From contig SIAZ01000225.1 of NCBI GenBank assembly GCA_009695405.1, forward strand, positions 1-5,822: a stretch of DNA of 5,822 bases. Direction: 5' to 3'. Of this stretch, positions 1 through 5,813 are shown piece after piece (positions within the stretch are counted from its first letter, which is position 1; each line of letters starts with the position of its first letter). This stretch comes from Pedosphaera sp. Lineage in GTDB: Bacteria; Verrucomicrobiota; Verrucomicrobiia; Limisphaerales; UBA9464. Made by a program: the position numbers and the translations under genes. The notes under the pieces are model-generated. The model did not search any database. It was not told the DNA's origin and saw nothing but the letters and a program-made list of their open reading frames with translations.

Positions 1-169
1 AATGCTGGCACAGTTCCTTTGCGATCCGCTTCCGGCTCCACGCGGGATGCTCCTCAATCCATCTCCGTAACCACTCCACTTCCTCAGATCCCATCCGTCG
101 CCCTTGCAATACTAGTTCTTTAAGCACGCCCTGCTTTCTGAGCTCTTTGACACTGGTAGTCCAGCTCAT
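1..169 (-). CDS. DUF4338 / DruA-like protein, N-terminal 56 residues (cut by window edge)
   Basis: The minus strand reads open from an ATG at 169 to the window edge, giving 56 codons, so the rest of the gene lies to the left of the window. Residues 30-56 (EVEWLRRWIEEHPAW then SRKRIAKELCQH) match the pattern I know from the N-terminal helical segment of DUF4338 proteins: a helix, 'HPxWSRxRIxxELC', then usually a W. Family knowledge: DUF4338 includes DruA of the Druantia anti-phage system, and solo multi-copy DUF4338 genes also occur in Planctomycetota and Verrucomicrobiota and behave like mobile elements. No druB-E-like partner is visible here, so a solo, probably mobile, copy is more likely than a defence operon. 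The ATG at 169 is the first in-frame start. A GTG at 127 or an ATG at 94 are alternatives that would shorten the overlap. The gene overlaps the end of the sensor gene by 50 bp in another frame. The family call rests on one motif from memory. Confidence 0.6.
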   Translation of the reverse strand, partial: MSWTTSVKELRKQGVLKELVLQGRRMGSEEVEWLRRWIEEHPAWSRKRIAKELCQH

Positions 170-920
170 TCACCGACAACTTGTGGAATGCACCGCTAGC
201 AACCTTGGACGAGCGGGGGAGAAGTGATCGAGCAACAGCCCATGAAACTGCATCATCTAGTGATTGGAATTTCTTCAAGGTTTGTCCAAGCAGCGCCTGC
301 GATGTCGTATCAAGCAGTTCAAAGAGGCTCTCATTCGCGTCGAGGACACGACCGTCGTCGACAGAAAGGACGGCCATCGCGACGGTGCTCAGGCGAAAGG
401 CAGAAGCGAAGCGGGACTCTGCAACTCGACGTTCGGTTATTTCACGTTCGAGTCGCCGATTCGTGGCTTGGAGTTTGAGAGCGCGCTGATCGAGAACTCG
501 GTTCAATTCCTGAAGGCGATAGCAGAATTCGGAAAACTGGTCCCATTTAAGCGAGAGCATTCGAGCTGCCTGCCTGATTTCAATAGAGGTAACAGGCTCC
601 TCGAGGACTAGCATCTGTTTGGGAAATTCAAAGCGCGCCGAAATTTCGTCAGGATCCGCATCTTTTGGGACGCAGAAAATAATTTGGAGGTCGGGTTGGT
701 ATTCCCAAAGTTGAGAGATTGTTTCTGCGCCGTTTTCTGTGCCTTGCAGCGTTTGGCTGACGATAGCGACGGAAAAGGGGTGCCCCATTATCAAAGCGTT
801 TTCGAGCTTTTGCACCCCTACCTTAGACTCAGGTGCAACCTCTGTTTTGAAGCGAATTGGGCGTGAAGGTAAAGCGTCGATTTCCCTTCTCTCATCGGTT
901 TCCATCATCAACCGACCCAA
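120..920 (-). CDS. Pseudo-receiver / coiled coil / PAS signalling protein, truncated at the 3' end
   Basis: Numbered from a TTG at 920 this is 266 residues; the first ATG (908) gives 262. Residues ~20-125 follow the receiver type often found ahead of histidine kinases and GGDEF proteins, whose usual pattern is 'RPYAxAFVDMRMPPGWDGxETIxxLWxxxPDLQxxxCTAYSD...LLxLKKPFDxxEVxQLA...LxxKW'. Here the same framework reads HPFSVAIVSQ, ETISQLWEYQPDLQIIFCV, LVLEEPVTSIEIRQAARMLSLKW. The phosphoacceptor Asp is Ser55, the switch Thr is Val84 and the conserved Lys is Glu108. Residues ~135-170 form a signalling coiled coil (ALKLQATNRRLEREITERR). Residues 171-245 are the first part of a PAS domain (DGRVLDANESLFELL). 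PAS domains run about 110 residues and normally precede a kinase or GGDEF domain; here the protein ends in ~20 unrelated residues that overlap the DUF4338 gene. The first receiver strand lies upstream of every usable start. It is probably a remnant, though a pseudo-receiver protein cannot be excluded. Confidence 0.6.
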   Translation of the reverse strand: MGRLMMETDERREIDALPSRPIRFKTEVAPESKVGVQKLENALIMGHPFSVAIVSQTLQGTENGAETISQLWEYQPDLQIIFCVPKDADPDEISARFEFPKQMLVLEEPVTSIEIRQAARMLSLKWDQFSEFCYRLQELNRVLDQRALKLQATNRRLEREITERRVAESRFASAFRLSTVAMAVLSVDDGRVLDANESLFELLDTTSQALLGQTLKKFQSLDDAVSWAVARSLLPRSSKVASGAFHKLSVNELDYQCQRAQKAGRA

Positions 921-1022
921 AAAACCTGCAGGGGATAGAAAGGCATCAATACGCTCTGGATGGCTGCTGATAACCAGAACTTTAAAAACACTTGAACTAG
1001 TATAGGAAGCCAGGGCTGATAA
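921..1022 (-). pseudogene. Unstarted N-terminal part of the receiver domain
   Basis: The frame of the signalling gene stays open upstream of 920 to a TAA at 1025-1023. It encodes a convincing first receiver strand, FKVLVISSHPERIDAFLSPA, where 'ISS' replaces the usual acidic 'IDD'. No ATG, GTG or TTG lies in this frame between the TAA and this strand. A GTG at 991-989 is out of frame by one base, separated from the strand by a run of five T (minus strand, 988-984). One extra T would read GTG TTT TTT AAA and fuse it to the domain. A -10-like TATACT sits at 1004-999, just before that GTG, with no good -35. The lost start is read from the sequence; a one-base deletion as its cause is inference. 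Confidence 0.5.
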
Positions 1023-1056
1023 TTAAGAGGCACAGTTGCCGATACCGGCGGATATT

Positions 1057-1080
1057 TTCAAGGCCCGATTAGCCTTTGAA
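1057..1080. other. Small hairpin between the nitroreductase and the sensor gene
   Basis: TTCAAGGC (1057-1064) pairs with GCCTTTGAA (1072-1080) with one bulged base and a 7-base loop. On the minus strand, in which both flanking genes are read, it is followed by AAAATATCC and not by a T tract, so it is not a standard intrinsic terminator. It could mark a transcript end or be incidental. The rest of 1023-1133 shows no gene and no clear promoter. Confidence 0.25.
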
Positions 1081-1133
1081 CAAGTCCTTGTCATAAGAAA
1101 ATTTGCAAATGCCTCGATTTACTAAAGGAATGA

Positions 1134-1784
1134 CTAGAGGTGTTGAATGAGTTCTTCACCTGAGAAGCGAACCTTCGGCAGGGACGCATAGGTGTCGTTG
1201 GGTGATCGAAATCCGACAGCACAGGCGACGACAGTTCGGTAACTCGAGTCGTCCAAACCTAGAATTTGATCGTAAGCAGTCGGGTCAATTCCCTCCATTG
1301 GGCAGGTATCGATTCCCAGCATTGCAGCTGTGGTCATGAATTGACCGAGGGCAATATAGATTTGATGGGTTTGCCAAGTGTCGAGACGTCCGGCTTGGGC
1401 GGCCCCCTTCAGGCTGGAGAGGATCATGCCTCGATAGGTTGCCAGCGTTTCGAGGGAGCCGCCTCGTAGGGCGATTTGACGTTCAAGGAAACGATCAACG
1501 TGCGCTTGATCCAAGCCAATTTTCACCGTCAAAACGACGAAGTGAGAACAGTCGACGACCTGTTTTTGGCCCCAAGATTTAGATAAGAGTGCGGCACGGA
1601 TATCAGGGCTAGTGATCACGATAAAGCGCCAAGGTTGAAGGCCAAAACTAGAGGGTGCGAGGATGAGGGCCTGCTCGAGATCATTCCAGAGAGAGGGATC
1701 GATTTTTCGGGAGGCGTCAAACTGCTTAGTGGCATAGCGCCAGCGGAGTTGTTCGAGAACAGAATCGGGGGAGTGCACACTCAT
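1134..1784 (-). CDS. NAD(P)H-dependent nitroreductase family oxidoreductase (NfsB-like, FMN)
   Basis: This 216-residue protein is the usual length for NfsB/dihydropteridine-reductase type nitroreductases, which are cytoplasmic FMN homodimers that reduce nitroaromatics, quinones or flavins with NAD(P)H. Family features are in order: 'LRWRYATKQFD' at residues 13-23 (the N-terminal FMN phosphate-binding Arg and Lys region), 'APSSFGLQPWRFIVI' at 43-57 (FMN pocket and dimer interface), 'MLGIDTCPMEGID' at about 155-167, and a C-terminal 'AVGFRSPNDTYASLPKVR' carrying the conserved Arg. No signal peptide or membrane segment is seen. The ATG at 1784 fits the family N-terminus. The sequence just upstream (CAATAATTT) is not a Shine-Dalgarno, so translation may start on a weak or leaderless signal. 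It is divergent from the SNF2 gene, with 182 bp between starts. It looks intact. The natural substrate cannot be told from sequence; a specific symbol such as nfsB would overstate the evidence. Confidence 0.9.
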   Translation of the reverse strand: MSVHSPDSVLEQLRWRYATKQFDASRKIDPSLWNDLEQALILAPSSFGLQPWRFIVITSPDIRAALLSKSWGQKQVVDCSHFVVLTVKIGLDQAHVDRFLERQIALRGGSLETLATYRGMILSSLKGAAQAGRLDTWQTHQIYIALGQFMTTAAMLGIDTCPMEGIDPTAYDQILGLDDSSYRTVVACAVGFRSPNDTYASLPKVRFSGEELIQHL

Positions 1785-1908
1785 AAATTATTGCGTTGCG
1801 GGAGGTTATTGTGGAGCGATGTAGAAGCAACCTGTCTTGCTGTCAGGGCGTCAGGAGCCGAAATAAAAATAGGTGCATCTCAGGGATTCCAGTTGACCTC
1901 AGAGGCGA

Positions 1909-1924
1909 ATGTTGAGGACAACAT
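1909..1924. promoter_or_regulatory. 16-bp inverted repeat, possible operator or leader hairpin
   Basis: ATGTTG-AGGA-CAACAT is a perfect 6-bp inverted repeat with a 4-base centre. It lies 42 bp upstream of the SNF2 start in the shared divergent intergenic region. The size and position fit a dimeric repressor site or a short 5' leader hairpin. No convincing -35/-10 pair was found on either strand; the best minus-strand candidate is CTGACA with TACATC 17 bases downstream. The role is inferred from position alone. Confidence 0.35.
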
Positions 1925-1955
1925 CAGGGACGTACTGGAGTCAATCCGGTCAGTT

Positions 1956-1961
1956 GGGAAG
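1956..1961 (+). promoter_or_regulatory. Ribosome binding site of the SNF2 gene
   Basis: GGGAAG ends 5 bases before the ATG at 1967. Upstream in the same frame there is only a short open stretch back to a TGA at 1913 with no ATG, GTG or TTG, so this site and ATG settle the start. It contrasts with the nitroreductase, which has no visible Shine-Dalgarno. Confidence 0.55.
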
Positions 1962-1966
1962 AAATC

Positions 1967-4900
1967 ATGGTGAGACTAGTCCGAAAAACACCTACCGCAG
2001 CTAAGTCTGCAGCGAGTTCCCGATACGACGCACACCACAAAGTGCTGACAACGACTTATGGATCTTTCGCCGATTTGCGACGTGAATTGTCTGATTCCAA
2101 AGAGAAGGTAGCGAACCGAGAAGGGGTCCTAAAACTGTTCGCCTCCTGCATGGACCCCCAGCGTGCGTTTCTCCTGTTGGACGATTATCTGGAAAAGCTA
2201 TCGCTGAATCGGAAGGATTTTGGTCAGACGGAGTGGTGGCCGCGGATGCAAGGGGTTACAGGGGGGCCGAGGTTGGAGGAATTGGCGATGTTATTTCTCC
2301 GGAACAATCGGTCCCTACCAACGGAGCTATTGTCCTTTGCAAATTTCGAAAAGTTTGCAGCCGTCGAGCAGATTGAAAAGGAGACTGGATTTGTCCAAGA
2401 ATTGGAAAATTGGCTCTTCCCTCCAAATCACACGCATCTGGATTCCACTCGAGCGGCCTTGCGAGTAGTTTGCTCGCCCTATCGTGAGGATGCTACGTCC
2501 AACCAATGGCGTTTGGCTGTCCGTTTTTTTCTTTTCCGATCCCGATCAGGAGAAAAGGAACGGTTCCTCCCTGACCTCTGTGATTTGCGAACTCGTGCGG
2601 CACACGAGGCTGAATTATTTTCCGCCGATGATTGGCAGGTGATCGATTGGTTGCATGCGCATTGGCCGGAGAAGGCGAAGGAAAATGAAGTGTTGCTTTT
2701 GGCGGGACCGGATCTGCTGACCTGGCTTGCGAAATGGGCGCACGGTCAGAGACTTGAACTGTTGGGGACGGCCGTAAACCTTCAGTTTTTCGGGCGGGTC
2801 GCTGAACTCAAACCTCGCTTAGAAACAGTCGACGGCGAAATGAGCTTTATCCATGTGTTATCTTTGCCGGACGGCGCTCTTAATCCCCTGCCAGACTCTC
2901 ACTTTTTTGTCGGAGAACCGCCGTTGGTTTTGGTCAAGGATGAGTTTTTTGTTTTAAGAAATGCGCCCCCAGCGACCCTGTTGGGGCCGTGGGCCGAACG
3001 CCCCGTTGTTCCGGTTCGAAGATTATCGCAACGGTTGTTAACTGCACTTCGTAAGACTCAAGCGAAGGATCAGCCCAACGCAAATTGGAGTGAACTCTGT
3101 GAGACTCATTCAGCTAAGCCGAAGTTCACCTTTGAATTAGCCGACGAGGTGGTCCGAGTTCGTTTAATGGCCGTGAGCGATAAGGACGGGTCGGAGTGGC
3201 AATGGAACGGACATGAATGGTCACGCATGGTCGAGCGCCGGTTGGAGGATGCTCGGCCTGAGTTGCTCGACGACGCTCGTCTCATTCCGGCGATACAGTG
3301 GCTTCAACGGGCGGATTGGTTTACCCCAGAACCGAGCCTCTGGGTCTTGGACGCTAACGAAAACTGTCTATCTCAACTCGCCGGCGATTGGGCCGATCGC
3401 CCAGTCGATGCGGAGTATTTAGGTAATCCTAGTTTCCAGCGCCTCTTTTTGAATCGGCGTCTGGTGAAGCCCAAATTAGTCTTGCGCGGATCTGGAATCG
3501 ACTGGCTGGCAGTGAGTGCCGAGTGGGAAGCCGAAGGCTTAAAATTGACCCGAGCGGATGTGGAGCGACTTGCCGCTGCGACTTCGCGATTTGTTAAGTT
3601 GCCCGACGGTGGATGGGTCGAGATCGATACCGACGCCAACCGGAAAGCTCAGGAAGTGGCGGCCACATTGGGGTTGGATGGATTGTCGGCAGATGCTCAA
3701 AAGACATCCTTGATCCATGCTTCGCAGTTGGATGATGCGACTGTTGACGCTTTGGGGGCGGGCAAGGCTGTGTCCGAGCTACGTGCCAAGTTGGCAAATT
3801 TCAAAGGGGTGCCAGAAACACCACTTCCGGCCAGCATCTGTGCGGAACTTCGGCCTTATCAGCACGAGGGGTTCAACTTTTTGGTCAATTTGGCTCGATT
3901 GCGCTTGGGCGGCATTTTGGCCGACGATATGGGGTTGGGTAAAACACTTCAGACGTTAGCGTGGCTCACTTGGTTGCACGAAACGGCACCCAAGAAAGAC
4001 CGAAAACCCTCCTTGGTTTTGTGTCCCGCCTCAGTGCTGCATAACTGGCGGCGTGAAGCGGAAAAATTTGCCCCCAATTTAAAGGTTCTGGTTCTTCAAT
4101 CGGGTCAAGAACGGCACAATCTCAGAAAACAGATTCCGCAATATGACATGGTGGTGACTAATTATGCCATTTTGCGCCGTGATCTTGAGGAGTTAGGAAA
4201 ATTCCGCTTTCTCTCGTTGGTGTTGGACGAAGCTCAGTTTATCAAGAATCCATCAGCACAGGTGACTCTTGCGGTGAAGGAAATTGATGCAGAACATCGA
4301 CTGGCTCTGACGGGTACGCCGTTAGAAAATCGGATGCTGGATCTTTGGTCGATTGCTGACTTCGCTCAACCCGGTTACTTAGGTACTCAACAGAACTTCA
4401 TTGATGTCTATGAGTCGAAGAACGAAGGGCCCGAATGGGATGGGGCCGCTAAACGCAAGAGGTTGAGCGCGCGTTTGCGTCCAATTATGTTGCGCCGCGT
4501 CAAAAAACAAGTGGCCAAGGATCTCCCTGATCGGATCGAGGAACGTCGCGACAGCGAATTGGGTGAAGACCAACGCAAGTTGTATCTTGCCGAACTTCGG
4601 CGGAGTCGGGAGCAGGTGCTTAAGACAATGCAGGAAAAGGGTGTGGCCAAGTCGAAAATGCATGTGTTGGCTGCACTGACGCGTCTGCGGCAGATTTGTT
4701 GTCATCCCCGTTTGGTAGGCAACGATTCTCCGTCGGGTAAGACCGAGACTCTTTTTGAGCTTTTTGAGCCAATTATTGCCTCGGGGAACAAAATTCTCTT
4801 GTTCTCCCAGTTTGTGGAGATGCTCAAGTTGCTCGAAGCGGCTTGCAAAGAGCGGGGGATCAAAACCCATATTTTGACCGGCGAAACCAAGAGCCGTATG

Positions 4901-5242
4901 GAGGTGGTCAATGCCTTCCAAGCCGATCCGGACCCGTGCGTGTTCCTCTTGTCCCTGCGGGCTGCTGGGACTGGGCTCAACCTGACCAACGCCAGCTATG
5001 TAGTCCTCTATGATCCGTGGTGGAATCCAGCTGTGGAGGCTCAAGCGATCGATCGGTCTCATCGTATCGGCCAGACTCAGACGGTGATGGCCTATCGTTT
5101 AATAACGCCTGGGACGGTCGAGGAAAAGATCTGGGAACTTCAGCAGCGGAAGTCAGCGACTATCGCTGATGTTCTCGGTGAAGAAGGTTTTGCGAGTAAT
5201 TTGACCCGCGACGATCTCGAGTATCTCTTTAGCGAAGACTAA
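1967..5242 (+). CDS. SNF2 family DNA-dependent ATPase / helicase-like protein
   Basis: This 1091-residue Swi2/Snf2 ATPase has its motor at the C-terminus. These enzymes use ATP to translocate on double-stranded DNA and remodel protein-DNA complexes; most bacterial members have no assigned role. Motifs seen: LRPYQ at 628-632; Walker A DDMGLGKT at 653-660 (Lys659); LCPASVLHNW from 685; Walker B DEAQ at 754-757, the usual bacterial variant of DEAH; TGTPLEN from 782; LRQICCHP at 907-914; LLFSQF at 944-949; AAGTGLNL at 999-1006; DPWWNP at 1016-1021; DRSHRIGQ at 1029-1036, with Arg1030 and Arg1033 as expected arginine fingers. All catalytic positions are intact. Residues ~508-555 (IDWLAVSAEWEAEG ... 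LPDGGWVEID) resemble the SNF2-associated domain preceding the motor. Residues 1-500 have no domain I recognise, and no Cys/His zinc or SWIM cluster is seen. The ATG at 1967 has a ribosome binding site and is the only possible upstream start. The gene stands alone and is divergent from the nitroreductase. RapA is a distant relative, but the N-terminus does not look like RapA. Confidence 0.93.
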   Translation: MVRLVRKTPTAAKSAASSRYDAHHKVLTTTYGSFADLRRELSDSKEKVANREGVLKLFASCMDPQRAFLLLDDYLEKLSLNRKDFGQTEWWPRMQGVTGGPRLEELAMLFLRNNRSLPTELLSFANFEKFAAVEQIEKETGFVQELENWLFPPNHTHLDSTRAALRVVCSPYREDATSNQWRLAVRFFLFRSRSGEKERFLPDLCDLRTRAAHEAELFSADDWQVIDWLHAHWPEKAKENEVLLLAGPDLLTWLAKWAHGQRLELLGTAVNLQFFGRVAELKPRLETVDGEMSFIHVLSLPDGALNPLPDSHFFVGEPPLVLVKDEFFVLRNAPPATLLGPWAERPVVPVRRLSQRLLTALRKTQAKDQPNANWSELCETHSAKPKFTFELADEVVRVRLMAVSDKDGSEWQWNGHEWSRMVERRLEDARPELLDDARLIPAIQWLQRADWFTPEPSLWVLDANENCLSQLAGDWADRPVDAEYLGNPSFQRLFLNRRLVKPKLVLRGSGIDWLAVSAEWEAEGLKLTRADVERLAAATSRFVKLPDGGWVEIDTDANRKAQEVAATLGLDGLSADAQKTSLIHASQLDDATVDALGAGKAVSELRAKLANFKGVPETPLPASICAELRPYQHEGFNFLVNLARLRLGGILADDMGLGKTLQTLAWLTWLHETAPKKDRKPSLVLCPASVLHNWRREAEKFAPNLKVLVLQSGQERHNLRKQIPQYDMVVTNYAILRRDLEELGKFRFLSLVLDEAQFIKNPSAQVTLAVKEIDAEHRLALTGTPLENRMLDLWSIADFAQPGYLGTQQNFIDVYESKNEGPEWDGAAKRKRLSARLRPIMLRRVKKQVAKDLPDRIEERRDSELGEDQRKLYLAELRRSREQVLKTMQEKGVAKSKMHVLAALTRLRQICCHPRLVGNDSPSGKTETLFELFEPIIASGNKILLFSQFVEMLKLLEAACKERGIKTHILTGETKSRMEVVNAFQADPDPCVFLLSLRAAGTGLNLTNASYVVLYDPWWNPAVEAQAIDRSHRIGQTQTVMAYRLITPGTVEEKIWELQQRKSATIADVLGEEGFASNLTRDDLEYLFSED

Positions 5243-5421
5243 TCCGCAAAAAGAGCTCGTGTCTTAAGGGTGTTGGCTTTCGTCGAGATATCGATGGGAC
5301 GCGGCTTTTTCAGAGCCACGTCCGACAGCGATTGATAGATGTGAGGAGGGGTAACCGCTGCCTCGGACAAAATCCAAAGCAGGGTTCTTTCGACAAAAAG
5401 ACTTTCGAGTTCCTCACCGTT
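5239..5421 (-). pseudogene. C-terminal 60-codon fragment of an unknown minus-strand gene
   Basis: The minus strand is open from 5421, just after an in-frame TGA at 5424-5422, to a TAG at 5241-5239. It reads as plausible protein, with an amphipathic start (ELESLFVERTLLWILSEA) followed by a basic, proline-containing tail (ALKKPRPIDI ... ALFAD). There is no ATG start; the only in-frame GTG or TTG codons are internal, at TTG codon 18 and GTG codon 35. Its stop overlaps the SNF2 stop by 3 bp, a convergent arrangement typical of native neighbours. I read it as the surviving 3' end of a resident gene whose front was removed or interrupted at about 5422, where transposase-like sequence begins. I do not recognise the family. 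A small free-standing gene starting at a TTG is the alternative. Confidence 0.45.
5297..5323. other. Hairpin 55 bp after the SNF2 stop
   Basis: GGACG-C-GGCT (5297-5306) pairs with AGCC-A-CGTCC (5314-5323): nine pairs with one C/A mismatch and a 7-base loop (TTTTCAG). No T tract follows on either strand, so a classical intrinsic terminator is not supported. It could stabilise or end the convergent transcripts. It lies inside the minus-strand fragment, so coding constraint may be its only cause. Confidence 0.3.
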
Positions 5422-5434
5422 TCAGTCCGCACGC

Positions 5435-5680
5435 TTGGGCCTCGCAAGTCCATTGATCCTCGCCGCCGATAAGCGCAATCCCGTGCTCGCCGTTTACCAT
5501 GACGAAGAACACCAGCAGTTGCTGGTCTATTACGGCTTCGAAATCATCGAAATCGTCCCCGACGACACCCAGACGGCCAGCTTTAGTTACTGCTGGGTCG
5601 CTGCTACAACTGCGATGTCAAACTCCGCTCATTGGGCAAGATGTTCACCCTCGAACCCAAGACCCTGCGTCGCTACGCCG
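5435..5680 (+). pseudogene. Frameshifted N-terminal fragment of a putative transposase with helix-turn-helix
   Basis: The first part, from a TTG at 5435, reads ADKRNPVLAVYHDEEHQQ and YYGFEIIEIVPDDTQTASFSY up to 5590. The next frame then continues sensibly as LLGRCYNCDVKL, RSLGKMFTLEPKTLRRYA to 5680. One base inserted after 5590 would join them into a single ORF of about 82 codons. The segment RSLGKMFTLEPKTLRRYA has the spacing of a helix-turn-helix like those at the N-terminus of transposases (helix, turn, 'KTLRRY' recognition helix). The protein breaks off at 5681, exactly at the start of the first 24-bp repeat, so the catalytic part is absent. Upstream the frame has no stop until well inside the neighbouring fragment, so the true 5' boundary is uncertain. 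The frameshift is seen directly; the transposase label is inferred from the HTH-like pattern and the broken context. Another HTH protein is possible. Confidence 0.45.
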
Positions 5681-5682
5681 TA

Positions 5683-5706
5683 ACTCAAAAGGGGGTGTTA
5701 CCCAAG
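5683..5706 (+). repeat. 24-bp motif, copy 1
   Basis: ACTCAAAAGG followed by GGGTGTTACCCAAG. It shares almost all bases with copy 2 at 5732, differing by a T/G change, one extra G and one fewer A. It contains GGGT-GTT-ACCC, a small inverted repeat, and begins where the transposase-like fragment ends. It may be a transposase-binding end repeat of another element, which is not proven. Confidence 0.55.
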
Positions 5707-5708
5707 AC

Positions 5709-5730
5709 GAGGCCGGAAAATGCTCCGGTT
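5709..5730. other. Short hairpin between the two repeat copies
   Basis: CCGGA (5713-5717) pairs with TCCGG (5724-5728) around the loop AAATGC; flanking G-T wobbles can extend the stem. It fills the spacer between the two 24-bp motifs, so the cluster reads motif, hairpin, motif. Confidence 0.35.
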
Positions 5731-5731
5731 G

Positions 5732-5755
5732 ACTCAAAAGTGGTGTTACCCAAAG
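5732..5755 (+). repeat. 24-bp motif, copy 2
   Basis: ACTCAAAAGT followed by GGTGTTACCCAAAG, in the same orientation as copy 1 and offset by 49 bp. The shared block is ACTCAAAAG and GGTGTTACCCAA. The short open frame running through both copies (to a TGA at 5761-5763) translates them as similar QKGVLPK and SKVVLPK, but this is likely a by-product of the DNA repeat. Confidence 0.55.
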
Positions 5756-5773
5756 TCCCCTGAAATTTGGAAG

Positions 5774-5813
5774 CGAAGGAAGCCGGGGCCCGGTGGCAGT
5801 CCGGCCTCCCTCG
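5774..5813. other. GC-rich hairpin at the right edge
   Basis: CGAAGGAAGCCGG (5774-5786) pairs with CCGGCCTCCCTCG (5801-5813) in 11 of 13 positions, around a 14-base loop. The two mismatches are A/C. It is followed by TTCCCGTTT and no proper T tract, so a Rho-independent terminator is only weakly supported. Its place beside the repeat cluster makes an element-end structure an alternative. The window ends too soon to see what follows. Confidence 0.4.

Noticed and set aside
1..169. Full Druantia anti-phage system
   Set aside because: Only the first 56 codons of a DruA-like gene are in the window, and no other Druantia-like gene is seen beside it.
109..1003. 10-bp inverted repeat ATACTAGTTC (109-118) and GAACTAGTAT (994-1003) around the sensor fragment
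   Set aside because: It looks like element ends, but about a dozen 10-bp inverted matches are expected by chance in a window this size, and the flanks do not extend the match.
1057..1080. Rho-independent terminator after the nitroreductase gene
   Set aside because: The hairpin is followed by A-rich, not T-rich, sequence in the reading direction of the genes.
1635..1973. Plus-strand 112-codon open frame ending over the SNF2 start
   Set aside because: Its first half is antisense to conserved nitroreductase motifs and the rest covers the intergenic region; no ribosome site and no protein-like pattern, despite the tempting ATGGTGA overlap with the SNF2 start.
2524..2535. T7 run in the SNF2 gene as a possible slippage site
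   Set aside because: It encodes an in-frame Phe-Phe-Leu-Phe stretch, the frame stays open on both sides, and no alternative product is suggested.
4379..5062. Minus-strand 227-codon open frame inside the SNF2 motor
   Set aside because: It is antisense to the catalytic motifs of a clear gene; its protein has no family pattern and mirrors the codon bias of the SNF2 frame.
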